Made by a program: the position numbers and the translations under genes. Below are positions 54,021 to 64,000 of a stretch of 64,000 bases of DNA, in pieces. The notes beneath the pieces were generated by a model. That model had not been told where the DNA came from. It saw only the letters and a program-made list of their open reading frames with translations, and made no database searches. This DNA comes from Ailanthus altissimus. Its lineage: Eukaryota > Streptophyta > Magnoliopsida > Sapindales > Simaroubaceae. Within the stretch, counting starts at the first letter, position 1. Every line of letters begins with the position of its first letter. Where the stretch lies: assembly GCA_946807835.1 (NCBI GenBank), contig OX327684.1:37260501-37324500 (forward strand), given 5' to 3'.

Positions 54021-55002
54021 GAGAAGGGCAAGAGGCATGTACTTCAATTTTCTTCTGTGACCTTTTTTTGCCAGATTTTGCTCTTTTTTTTTATAAGTTT
54101 TAAGTTATTTTTAATTAAATTTATCAATTTTCAACCTATTCTATTCTATATTCACTAATTTAAAAATATGTTATGGATCAAAATTTTAAATGACTTGTGG
54201 GTGAGAAATGCAAAATGCTTCAGGGATAAAATGGTCTGAAAATCAAATGTGTGGTTAATAAAGTTCATAAATTTGTTTTGTAACTAAAATAAATTTTTGC
54301 TTGAAAAAATTGACTTTTTTTATATTTCCCATTTAAAGAAACATATCATCTCAATCTGAACCCCTATTTTATTTATTTTAAAAACAGAGTGAGAATTCTT
54401 CAATCTCGAATGAAAATTCCTTACCTTGACTCAGTTTCTAAATTCTACTATTAGAATTAAGAATTAACTATCATCAATATTATTCTCTTTTCTTCGAATG
54501 TCAAAAGCTTTATAAATTTATAATTAAAAATGTTTTCCCAAAGCCCCGCCCCAAGTCTAATTTATTAAAAAAATGTTCAAAATGATTAATGAATCACAAG
54601 CTTAGACTATCGAAAGATATGGCCCACAAATAAAGGCTCAATATATTATGGCACTTTAGGCCAAATTCATTGATTGAAAAAGGTTTTGCACTAATCAAAA
54701 GAACATATTTGATGATGAACACTTGAAATTACATATTTAATAAGGGTTTTACATCATTATTTTACATTACTAGTATCTTTAACCCCTCTAACTTAAGTAT
54801 GTTTACAATATTATACCTAATTAGTTTTTAATTATTTTGTGATAGGTTCGGTAAAATGGGCCTAACTTTCTACCTAAGAATCTAATTGGAGTGATTTTTA
54901 ATCTTGTGAAAAGCTGACTCAATAGGATAACATATTGTATTTCACAAAGCATTAAAATTCGAGCGTTTAGAGGGTGAAAATAGCCTAGACAAGAATTGAT
55001 TT
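54021..55002. other. AT-rich intergenic
   Basis: No gene or repeat supported. Ends at the left target copy of E2. Confidence 0.5.
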
Positions 55003-55007
55003 GCAAT

Positions 55008-56443
55008 TGATGCGATATTTCTATATCATAAATTAAGTGCAAGTATACACTATCGTATGCAAGTAATAAAGAGACTAAATAAGTCGGATGTCGAACCCAC
55101 AGGGATAATTCTTTCTTTTTAACCAATTACTAAAATTATATCTTCCTAATAATTATTCAGAAAAATAAAAATCTAAGAATGAATGTAAGAAATATAAAAG
55201 CAAAAACACAATGCAATGAGATTTAAAGATATAGCAACGTAGAGAGAACCTAGGATTAATATTATCCCTCAATATGTTTCTAATGATTAATCCTCTAATA
55301 TTTAACTCACTTAGTCTTTATTATTGATCAAGACACTAATGTATTCATAAGCCTCTTCCAAGGTCATACAAGTATACCTTAATTTACCAAATACCTATAT
55401 TCCTATGGTACTTGTAATAAATTAAGATTCATTAAGATTAGGTCTTATTGATCATACATGCCAATTAGGTATATTCCTATCCTAAGTTGAAACTTGCATA
55501 TGCAACATTGAATGTTACTCTACAATCATGCATCAAATTACCTAGGTCTAAATATTATGATTCCTCTTCCGAGTTTATCAATAATATTACCAACTCATTC
55601 ACCATATATTGGCCAGATATATTGAAGCATTAAACACAAGTAATTTAAATAATAAAAGACTGAGTTTATTAAATACTAAAAGATATGGCAATTAAGCACA
55701 CATATTGAGTTCAAATATTAACCCTAGAAAACAAGTTAGCTCATGGCTACAAGAGAACAGCAGTAGAAATAATTATAAAACATGATACAATCAATCGCAA
55801 ACCGATATAGACGTCGAATTGCTCTTAATTGCGCTGCCTAGAAACTCTTGATGCCGAAGAACGTCTTGTATCTCTCTCTAAAGATGCTTCAATTAAGCTC
55901 CTATTGCTCTCCAAGACTCGTGTTCTGTATTCTTGGTGCTCTTGGGTCGTCTTGGATTCCTTCTTGAAGGCTGGGAACGAGTGTCTTTATATAGGGATTG
56001 ATATGAGCTTGAAAATCTCAATTCTCGTCGGACTAGGACTCGCACTACCGCTGGCGCGCTATGCATCTGTCGCTGGGGCGACGCGTGAAAAAGCGATTAC
56101 CGCTGGAGCGGTGTAATCTTGGCGCTGGGGCGCTGGAACGTCGCTGGCGCGGTGAATATTCGGCGCTGGAGCGCCAGACGCGACTTAAACAGGTCGTTTT
56201 TCTAATTTCGATCACTATTCCAACGCTGGGGCGAAAATACTTGTGGCGCGGGGGCGCTGGACTCATAATTTGAAAACTTTGCATTTTAGTCCCTGTTTTC
56301 GCTCCTTTTGCGTTCTTTCTTTAAATTTCGTTCAAGTCCCTATAAATAACAATAATGCACATAAATAGCCATCTATTCTCATAAAATCATAGAATATCAA
56401 TAATAAAAACATGAGAAAATATATGACAAATTTGCCCTTATCA
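55008..56443 (-). repeat. E2 3' LTR
   Basis: On the plus strand it begins TGATGCGATA and ends CCCTTATCA. The GC-rich array is at about 56045-56258. It is 50 bases longer than the E1 LTR, mainly in that array. Confidence 0.95.
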
Positions 56444-56458
56444 AATTCCCCCAAACTT
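56444..56458 (-). other. E2 polypurine tract
   Basis: The minus strand reads aagtttgggggaatt against the 3' LTR, the same as in E1, with the upstream hairpin (TTGCTTG-agga-CAAGCAA) at about 56465-56482. Confidence 0.8.
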
Positions 56459-57072
56459 AAATACTTGCTTGTCCTCAAGCAATAAAATAAAACTAAGAGA
56501 GAAACAAAGGGTTATACTTGACTCATTTAACAAAACAAAATAAAATATACTAATACTAGTAAGATGATCAAAATCATTGTCTCAAAGGCTAACGAAATGA
56601 TACAAATCCTTAAGGTCGATAAATAGCTATTAAAAATTCTCAACTATCTTTATTTAGTCCCTCATTCTTCCTCATAAACCATCACCATGTGTGTGTGTGC
56701 AAGCAGCAAGCAAATAGCGAAAACCATACTTTGATTTACTTTATACTTTAGTTTGTACAGAAAAGATGATGTCTCGGCATTTAATTTATATAATGACACT
56801 TCCATAAGCTTGTCTTTATTACCACTCTCCACTAATGTAGAAAATCACATGTCTAGGGATCTATTTAGGACTTTACTTAGCTTGTAATGTAAGGCTAAGG
56901 TCAAGGTGGGATAAAAGGATAAATATATGAAGTTCAATTCACACCATGAACACTTAGATTTTACCTAGAAACCTCTTGATCCTCTTTTCCTTGTATTATC
57001 TCTTCCCCCAAACTTATTGTGTTCCCATCCTTCTTTTCAACCTTTTTTTTTTCTTAAGTTGGGGGTATTTTA

Positions 57073-57116
<44 letters not shown>

Positions 57117-58088
57117 AATACCCCCAAACTTAGATTGACAAATACCACCCAAACTTATTTTTCTCATATCACCATAACCTTTTCCTTTTTAAGAGTATTT
57201 CTAAGTAAATGCAAGGTTTATGGTGTTACGGGTAATTTTCTAGATAAATAAACTTTAAGTCTTGGGCTTGTAATGTGGTTAAATCAAAGAATGGATAATT
57301 AGGCTCAAAATAGGGTACTAGGGATAAATATACAATAAAATGGTAGGCTAAAAAGGCTCAATCGGTCCAAAGATGGCCTAATGTCATTTCCCTATTCATG
57401 TGTTTCCTAAAATTTCGCCTCAAGTAGTAATTAAAGACAAGTTCTAGAGTATCGGTCTTCGAGACTGTGGTGTACTCCTTAAAGCATAAGTATCTCTAAG
57501 TAATAGTTATAACTATTCATGCTTATAAAGTGTTCAAAAAAATTGGTGATAATAAATAAGGTCAAATTTGTTCCTAAACTTAGATAATCAAAATTGTCTC
57601 AAGTATCTATCATTCCCTATGGATGTGTAAAAATAAATTCAACCATGTATTCTTTTTCTTATCATAGACAAATGATCATCTTTTCAAAACCTAATAAAAA
57701 TTAATTAACTAAAAAAAAACTAAGTAACTAAAAAAAAAAATTTAACCCACAAGAATGACCACCCAAATCATGCAGCAAAATGAACACAAGAAAGTGTTTT
57801 CCACCCCCAAACTTAATTTAGACATTGTCCCCAATGTCAAAAAATAAAGAAGTGAAAGTAAGAGACTTCCCTGGTCAATTTTAGCTGCTGCGCTGACTCT
57901 CCATCGCTGGGGCGATGTTCTGGCGCTGCCGCGGTAATCTTCTGTCGCTGCAGCGCTGAAGGCTGATTTCTGCACAGTTACTGGAATTTACGCTGGCGCG
58001 ATGTTGCGTGTACCGCGGGGGCGGTGGTGTCTCGATTTTTCTTTCGCTGCTGCGCCATGTTATGCCGCTGGAGCGCTGAAATTCTTGG

Positions 58089-58120
<32 letters not shown>

Positions 58121-58227
58121 TTAAGATGCTAAAAAAAATGATAATAATAATAATAATATTTTCCTTGGGTTGCCTCCCAAGTAGCGCTTGATTTAACGTC
58201 ATCGGCTTGACGGAGCTTCCTTTTCTT
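56459..58227 (-). other. E2 non-coding 3' half
   Basis: It has the same order as E1. The post-gag hairpin lies at about 58164-58181, the poly(A) tract (poly(T) on the plus strand) at about 58088-58122, the GC-rich array at about 57885-58075, and the internal hairpin plus AAGTTTGGGGG module at about 57804-57837. Further polypurine-like motifs are near 57004, 57120 and 57150. A long poly(T) run (plus strand) at about 57081-57115 replaces the AT-rich repeat of E1. No pol frame is present. Confidence 0.8.
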
Positions 58228-60807
58228 TCATGGTGGATCGAAGATGCTGGTGGAAGCATTTGAGTAAGTGATTTTGCTGGCTTTCTTCTTTTTCGGCTTC
58301 CATATTCTTGCAATTAAACCTTGGGCAGTATCTTTTGTTGCATTCTCCTTATGTCTCTCCGGAAAGACTTTAATCTTAGACCGGGGAGATGGTTCTTCCT
58401 TTTCTTTCTCTTTGCTTGCTTCGTCGTGATGCTGCTTTTTCTTCTTCTTTCTTGCCTTCCTATACTTCAATGCTCTTTTTCGGATGTGAGGATCCAATGT
58501 CTCCATATCTTTAATTTGCTTAACGCTTGGATGCACCACATTAATGCAGAAACAGTCTTCATTTTCAGCTGGTAATTTGATCTCCTTGAAGACCTTAAAA
58601 GTGACTGTATCCTCTTGTACTCTCATGGTCAACTCCCCTTTTGGCACATCAATAATTGTTCTTCCAGTGGCTAGGAAAGGTCTTCCAAGGATGATAGGGA
58701 TCTCCTTGTCTTCTTCCATATCCAAAACAATGAAATCGGCAGGGAAGATGAATTTATCGACCTTAACCAACACATCTTCAATTAATCCCTTAGGATAGGT
58801 AAGAGAACGATCTGCTAACTGAAGTGTGATATTTGTTGGTTTGGCTTCTTTCAGTCCCAACTTTTTATACACGGACAATGGCATAAGATTGATGCTAGCT
58901 CCCAGATCACAAAGTGCCTTCCCAAAATCATAATTTCCAATTGAGCATGGTATGGTAAAGCTCCCAGGATCTTTGAGCTTTGGAGGTAGCTTCTTTAGAA
59001 GGATGGCGCTACACTCTTCTGTTAGGGCCACAGTCTCGAAGTCATCTATTTTTCTCTTCTTTGATAAGATTTCCTTCATAAATTTCACATAGCTCGGCAT
59101 TTGCTCCAGTGCATCTGCAAAAGGAAGATTAATATGTAATTTCTTAAAAATATCAAGAAATTTAGAAAATTGCTTATCTAGTTTCTTCTTTTGCAGTCTC
59201 TGAGGAAATGGAGGTGGTGGAGTGAATGACTGCGTAGATTGCTTCTGTGGGTTGCTATTGGTATCTTCTGCTGCATTTTCTCTTTTCTGTTCTTGCACTT
59301 GAATACCATTTTCTATGCTTTTCTGCGTTTCAGCACTTTTCTCTTGGTTTATGAACTGCTGTAATCTTTGAGGAAATGGTATAGGTGGTCTATATGGTTG
59401 CACGTCATCTTGCTGGACCACTGGTTCTTTTTCCTTCTCAATCATCTCTGAAAGCTGTGGTTGAGGAGTGTTGTCATGTAAGACTTTACCACTTCTTAGG
59501 GAGATGGCTTGGCATTGTTCTACGCTTCCTTTTGGATTGACTTCGGTGTTGCTTGGTAGAGTTCCTTGAGGGCGATTGTTTATTGCTGTTGCGAGCTGCC
59601 CTACTTGATTTTCCAAGGCTCTAAGTGAAGCTGCTTGACTTTGAAAGAGTGCATCTGTTTTCTTCATGTATTGTAGGAGCATGTTTTCAATGTCTGGTTT
59701 CTTCTCTTGCTGAATTTGCGGTTGGAAACTAGGAGGAGCTTTGGAATACTGTCCTTGATTATTGTTGCTCCATGAGAAGTTTGGGTGATTTCTCCATCCA
59801 GGATTGTAAAAATTTGAGTTAGGATTATTGCGGTTAAAGTCCCCTACATATTGAGCAGTCTCCATGCATTGTCCATTAGCATGATTGCTTCCACAGAAAT
59901 CGCAAGTGATAGGTTGACTCTTGATGGCATTAACTCCCAAGTTGCTTAATTGTTTGGTCAAAAGGTTGACTTGAGCAGATAATGTGGTCAAAGTGTCTAC
60001 TTCATGTAATCCAGCAATCTTTCTTGTGGTTGACCTTTCAGTGGGCCATTGATAGGCATTGGACGCCATCTCATCTAGTAGATTATAAGCTTCATCGGTG
60101 GATTTATTCATAAGTGCTCCTCCAGCTGCAGCATCTACTATTGTTCTGAATTGACCGGCTAATCCATTGTAGAATGTTTGTACAAGCAACCACTTCGGAA
60201 CTCCATGATGAGGACATTTTCTTTGCATATCCTTGTATCTCTCCCATGCCTCGTAAAGAGATTCTCCATCTAGTTGTAGGAATGATGTGATGTTGTTCCT
60301 CATCTTGGCAGTTTTAGCAGGTGGAAAGAATTTGGCGAGGAACTTTTGTGCTAGATCATCCCATGTAGCTATAGATCCAGATGGAAGTGATAACAGCCAG
60401 CTCTTTGCCTTGTCTCTCAAGGAAAAGGGAAACAATCTTAGTCGGATTGCATCATCGGACACCCCATTGTATTTGAATGTATCACATATCTCCAAGAAGT
60501 TGATGATGTGCATGTTTGGATCGTCATTGGGTAGTCCACTAAATTGTACCGAATCCTTGAGCATTTGAATCGTGCTTGGCTTGATCTCAAAGTTGTTAGC
60601 TTGAACAGTTGGTCTTTGGATGCTCGAATGGATTCCATTAACTAAGGGAACAGCATATTCCCTTAGTGGTCTTTCTTCATTGTTGGGTGCAATTGGTACT
60701 TGATCTTCCATGGTGTTGACTTGATTTTGTTCTCTTCTAATTCTTCGTAAGGTTCTTTCAATTTCTGGATCAAAAGAAATCAAGTCTTCACTTTTCGATC
60801 TTTGCAT
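58228..60807 (-). CDS. Athila-like Gag-protease polyprotein of E2, 859 aa, intact
   Basis: ATG at 60805-60807, 113 bases after the primer site; ends in TGA or TAA at 58228 with no internal stop. The architecture is the same as in the E1 protein: retrotrans_gag region (about residues 115-215), zinc knuckle CX2CX3HX4C near 302-314, a Pro/Gln linker with two PFPQRLQ motifs, an aspartic protease with DLGAS near 634 and ILGRPFLATGR later, and a Lys/Glu-rich tail. Compared by eye with E1, I see a few dozen scattered amino acid changes (for example SFDPE for AFDPE near the start, and VPKGELT for VQKGELT after the protease) and no length change. Two intact ORFs of identical length in separate insertions suggest a coding function that has been maintained. 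Confidence 0.93.
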   Translation of the reverse strand: MQRSKSEDLISFDPEIERTLRRIRREQNQVNTMEDQVPIAPNNEERPLREYAVPLVNGIHSSIQRPTVQANNFEIKPSTIQMLKDSVQFSGLPNDDPNMHIINFLEICDTFKYNGVSDDAIRLRLFPFSLRDKAKSWLLSLPSGSIATWDDLAQKFLAKFFPPAKTAKMRNNITSFLQLDGESLYEAWERYKDMQRKCPHHGVPKWLLVQTFYNGLAGQFRTIVDAAAGGALMNKSTDEAYNLLDEMASNAYQWPTERSTTRKIAGLHEVDTLTTLSAQVNLLTKQLSNLGVNAIKSQPITCDFCGSNHANGQCMETAQYVGDFNRNNPNSNFYNPGWRNHPNFSWSNNNQGQYSKAPPSFQPQIQQEKKPDIENMLLQYMKKTDALFQSQAASLRALENQVGQLATAINNRPQGTLPSNTEVNPKGSVEQCQAISLRSGKVLHDNTPQPQLSEMIEKEKEPVVQQDDVQPYRPPIPFPQRLQQFINQEKSAETQKSIENGIQVQEQKRENAAEDTNSNPQKQSTQSFTPPPPFPQRLQKKKLDKQFSKFLDIFKKLHINLPFADALEQMPSYVKFMKEILSKKRKIDDFETVALTEECSAILLKKLPPKLKDPGSFTIPCSIGNYDFGKALCDLGASINLMPLSVYKKLGLKEAKPTNITLQLADRSLTYPKGLIEDVLVKVDKFIFPADFIVLDMEEDKEIPIILGRPFLATGRTIIDVPKGELTMRVQEDTVTFKVFKEIKLPAENEDCFCINVVHPSVKQIKDMETLDPHIRKRALKYRKARKKKKKQHHDEASKEKEKEEPSPRSKIKVFPERHKENATKDTAQGLIARIWKPKKKKASKITYSNASTSIFDPP

Positions 60808-60920
60808 GTACCTCGTAAGAAAGAAAGTAAAACTAAATTAAGAAAAATAAAAATAAAAAAAAATTCTGAAGTAAAAACTAGAAAGATTGGTATTAATATT
60901 GGTGAAAAAGTAGATAATTT

Positions 60921-60938
60921 TCCCCGGCAACGGCGCCA
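60921..60938 (-). other. Primer binding site for tRNA-Asp (E2)
   Basis: The minus strand reads TGGCGCCGTTGCCGGGGA, identical to E1, close to the 5' LTR edge at 60945. Confidence 0.92.
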
Positions 60939-60944
60939 AAAACT

Positions 60945-62380
60945 TGATGCGATATTTCTATATCATAAATTAAGTGCAAGTATACACTATCGTATGCAAG
61001 TAATAAAGAGACTAAATAAGTCGGATGTCGAACCCACAGGGATAATTCTTTCTTTTTAACCAATTACTAAAATTATATCTTCCTAATAATTATTCAGAAA
61101 AATAAAAATCTAAGAATGAATGTAAGAAATATAAAAGCAAAAACACAATGCAATGAGATTTAAAGATATAGCAACGTAGAGAGAACCTAGGATTAATATT
61201 ATCCCTCAATATGTTTCTAATGATTAATCCTCTAATATTTAACTCACTTAGTCTTTATTATTGATCAAGACACTAATGTATTCATAAGCCTCTTCCAAGG
61301 TCATACAAGTATACCTTAATTTACCAAATACCTATATTCCTATGGTACTTGTAATAAATTAAGATTCATTAAGATTAGGTCTTATTGATCATACATGCCA
61401 ATTAGGTATATTCCTATCCTAAGTTGAAACTTGCATATGCAACATTGAATGTTACTCTACAATCATGCATCAAATTACCTAGGTCTAAATATTATGATTC
61501 CTCTTCCGAGTTTATCAATAATATTACCAACTCATTCACCATATATTGGCCAGATATATTGAAGCATTAAACACAAGTAATTTAAATAATAAAAGACTGA
61601 GTTTATTAAATACTAAAAGATATGGCAATTAAGCACACATATTGAGTTCAAATATTAACCCTAGAAAACAAGTTAGCTCATGGCTACAAGAGAACAGCAG
61701 TAGAAATAATTATAAAACATGATACAATCAATCGCAAACCGATATAGACGTCGAATTGCTCTTAATTGCGCTGCCTAGAAACTCTTGATGCCGAAGAACG
61801 TCTTGTATCTCTCTCTAAAGATGCTTCAATTAAGCTCCTATTGCTCTCCAAGACTCGTGTTCTGTATTCTTGGTGCTCTTGGGTCGTCTTGGATTCCTTC
61901 TTGAAGGCTGGGAACGAGTGTCTTTATATAGGGATTGATATGAGCTTGAAAATCTCAATTCTCGTCGGACTAGGACTCGCACTACCGCTGGCGCGCTATG
62001 CATCTGTCGCTGGGGCGACGCGTGAAAAAGCGATTACCGCTGGAGCGGTGTAATCTTGGCGCTGGGGCGCTGGAACGTCGCTGGCGCGGTGAATATTCGG
62101 CGCTGGAGCGCCAGACGCGACTTAAACAGGTCGTTTTTCTAATTTCGATCACTATTCCAACGCTGGGGCGAAAATACTTGTGGCGCGGGGGCGCTGGACT
62201 CATAATTTGAAAACTTTGCATTTTAGTCCCTGTTTTCGCTCCTTTTGCGTTCTTTCTTTAAATTTCGTTCAAGTCCCTATAAATAACAATAATGCACATA
62301 AATAGCCATCTATTCTCATAAAATCATAGAATATCAATAATAAAAACATGAGAAAATATATGACAAATTTGCCCTTATCA
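60945..62380 (-). repeat. E2 5' LTR
   Basis: 1436 bases, matching the 3' LTR with no difference in the parts compared. The TATA region reads ctttatataggg on the plus strand at about 61922-61933. Confidence 0.95.
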
Positions 62381-62385
62381 GCAAT

Positions 62386-64000
62386 ACAGGCTCAGTCTAA
62401 ATAGTCATCAGTATTTGACCCATAACTATAAAAATACGTATCTAATACATATGAAACAACTTAATTTAGAAAAACAAGAGACTTATATACAACTTTTATT
62501 TTTTGAGTATGAGCTAATTTAGATCACATCAATTCAAAATTGGACAATCAAGTGCATTAATGATAATCAATGCAAAATAGTTGCCAACATTCTTGACTTT
62601 TATCATCCAACTAGTTCACTCTTCATTTATCCATATTTTTTTATAAATAGGTGGCATGTTTATGCCTAAAGCATGTAATTAGAGAGCTAGATTTTAGTTC
62701 AAAACACTTGTCTTTTATATTATCTCTTTGTAGTATTATTTCTTTTATTTACTATTCTAAAGTCATGTTATCTCTTCTTCCATCTCTTTTCTTTTTCTTT
62801 AGTTTTATTATATCTAAGTAATTTGTTTTTGCTAAGTTGAAGGAGTGAAACTCTTGGTAAGGTAATAAGTTATAATTAACTCTTATTCATGAATTTAATA
62901 TTTTATTCTTAAGTTATACAAATTTATATATGATGTATTTATTTTGTTTGCAATATTAATACATTTTCTTGTAAAGTGGTGTATCTTAATTTATTATAGA
63001 TAATTTTTATAGTTGACACAATAAATTCTTGAAATTATTTATAAGATTTGGAGTAAATATCCTTTCTTGTAAAGTGGGAGTCTTGATTTATTGTACATAA
63101 ATATAAAGATTGGTATAATAAATATTTGAACTCATTTATAAGATTTAGTGTATAATAATTGAAAGAAATAAATACAAATTAAAATATAAATAATGATAAA
63201 CTTTAATTGTTATATCTTCCGATTGAAGCCTCTTTTGTGTGAGGATTCCAATTGAATTATAAAAAGAGTTGAATGTATTCTTATTTCAAACGCCAAGAGT
63301 GGATTCTCATAACCTTAGCATTCATTTTAATTGGTTATTTGAATTATTGTTTGCAAACGTGTTATATTGCTTTATTTGTCTTTAGAGTATTTATAGTTTG
63401 TAATTTTAATTTCACTTCTCTATGGATCGACCTCGTTCTCACCGAGTTATTTATTACTTCGATAATCCTACACTTGAGAATAAACTCTTATATTTTGGAC
63501 TGTCACTCGAGACCGTTCTACAGTCTTTTGCAACTTGTTTAAACCAAGTCGATCATCCAATCCTTAATAACAGAGCCAAAGAGGCTATCCAAAGACTCTA
63601 ATAATCATTATCCTTGAAAATCTCATTGCACCCAAGATTTTTGGATAAGCCTTACTCCTACAATCTCGAGTAAATCCAAATAGCATATATCCTATAATCT
63701 CGAAATAAATCCAAATTAAGAAAGTAAATATACGTCTTCATTCTAATGGAACTCAATAACATAACATATAGCCTATAAAAAGAAGGCTGACTATAAAAAA
63801 GATCGACTTCTTGAAAAACTAAAATCCCTATTCTTGAAAACACATAATCTCTCTCTTTACCTCTATTATTATTATTATTATTATTTAGGTAAATGACATA
63901 TAGACCGACCCCCCCAAAAGAAAATTTAACGAAAGGGACTGAAAGATCTCTGAATTTTCAAAATGGCTATATAAACCCCTGTTAGAAAATAAAAACTACC
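62386..64000. other. Right flank: possible old LTR, tandem duplication, ATT microsatellite
   Basis: No gene is supported. A TATA-like ttataaatagg at about 62641 is followed some 780 bases later by tggatcgacctcg...ttattacttcgataatc (about 63423-63468). This resembles the U5 block of the Athila LTRs (gggttcgacatccgac...ttattacttgcatacg), so an old gypsy-type LTR may lie here, but no ends or target copies were found. A tandem duplication (98-base offset) lies at 62965-63051 and 63063-63150. An (ATT)n run lies at about 63865-63885. Confidence 0.4.

Larger units (their letters stand above)
55008..62380 (-). mobile_element. Complete Athila-like LTR element E2 with gag-protease only
   Basis: Target duplication gcaat at 55003-55007 and 62381-62385. 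The LTRs (55008-56443 and 60945-62380) are both 1436 bases, with no difference in the stretches compared and a constant offset of 5937. Internal order on the minus strand: tRNA-Asp primer site (60921-60938), gag-protease (58228-60807), a non-coding part (56459-58227), and a polypurine tract (56444-56458). As in E1 there is no reverse transcriptase, RNase H or integrase. E1 and E2 share layout and sequence throughout but differ by scattered substitutions and small indels, so they are separate insertions of one family. Confidence 0.94.

Noticed and set aside
53723..54158. Overlapping open frames of 68-128 codons on both strands
   Set aside because: They arise from the 43-base repeat unit, which lacks stops; no family resemblance.

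Overview
This is nuclear DNA of a flowering plant, probably a eudicot. Support: genes with GT-AG introns, plant-specific families (LEA_1, AT-hook/PPC, isoprenylated HMA proteins), an AT-rich background, and nested LTR retrotransposons with tRNA-Asp or initiator tRNA-Met primer sites. I cannot name the species.

Cellular genes are few. From left to right: a two-exon LEA_1 gene (2278-2664, +) with a G-box/ABRE upstream; a decayed two-domain heavy-metal-associated (HMA) gene (3785-5173, +); an intronless AT-hook/PPC (AHL) gene (6923-7735, -); and an 11-exon SEC23 COPII coat gene (46886-52878, -) whose exons I could join into one 761-residue frame.

The rest is mostly transposable elements, many delimited exactly by target-site duplications (TSDs). 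An old minus-strand Copia element (8437-26949, TSD gatga) is broken by a 2.7-kb solo LTR in its 3' LTR, a complete Athila-like element between its integrase and reverse transcriptase parts, and a Copia-like solo LTR in gag that itself holds an Athila-like solo LTR. Further right come a second copy of the Copia-like solo LTR (28057-30472), an organelle-like tract split by a non-autonomous CACTA element (31959-34472), and a 5'-truncated LINE (36402-41828) split by a second copy of the 2.7-kb solo LTR. A second complete Athila-like element lies at 55008-62380 on the minus strand.

The most interesting system is this Athila-like family. Both complete copies have same-length LTR pairs with no difference seen where compared, a perfect tRNA-Asp primer site, and an intact 859-codon gag-protease ORF, but no reverse transcriptase, RNase H or integrase. 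Instead they carry about 1.8 kb of shared non-coding DNA with a GC-rich motif array that recurs in the U3 promoter, several polypurine-like motifs, and a hairpin plus polypurine module present both internally and at the true 3' LTR junction. They fit the described TR-GAG class of non-autonomous elements and probably depend on pol from another element. Other points of note are a filler-like duplication and a GC-AG intron in SEC23, and the step-by-step decay of the HMA gene.
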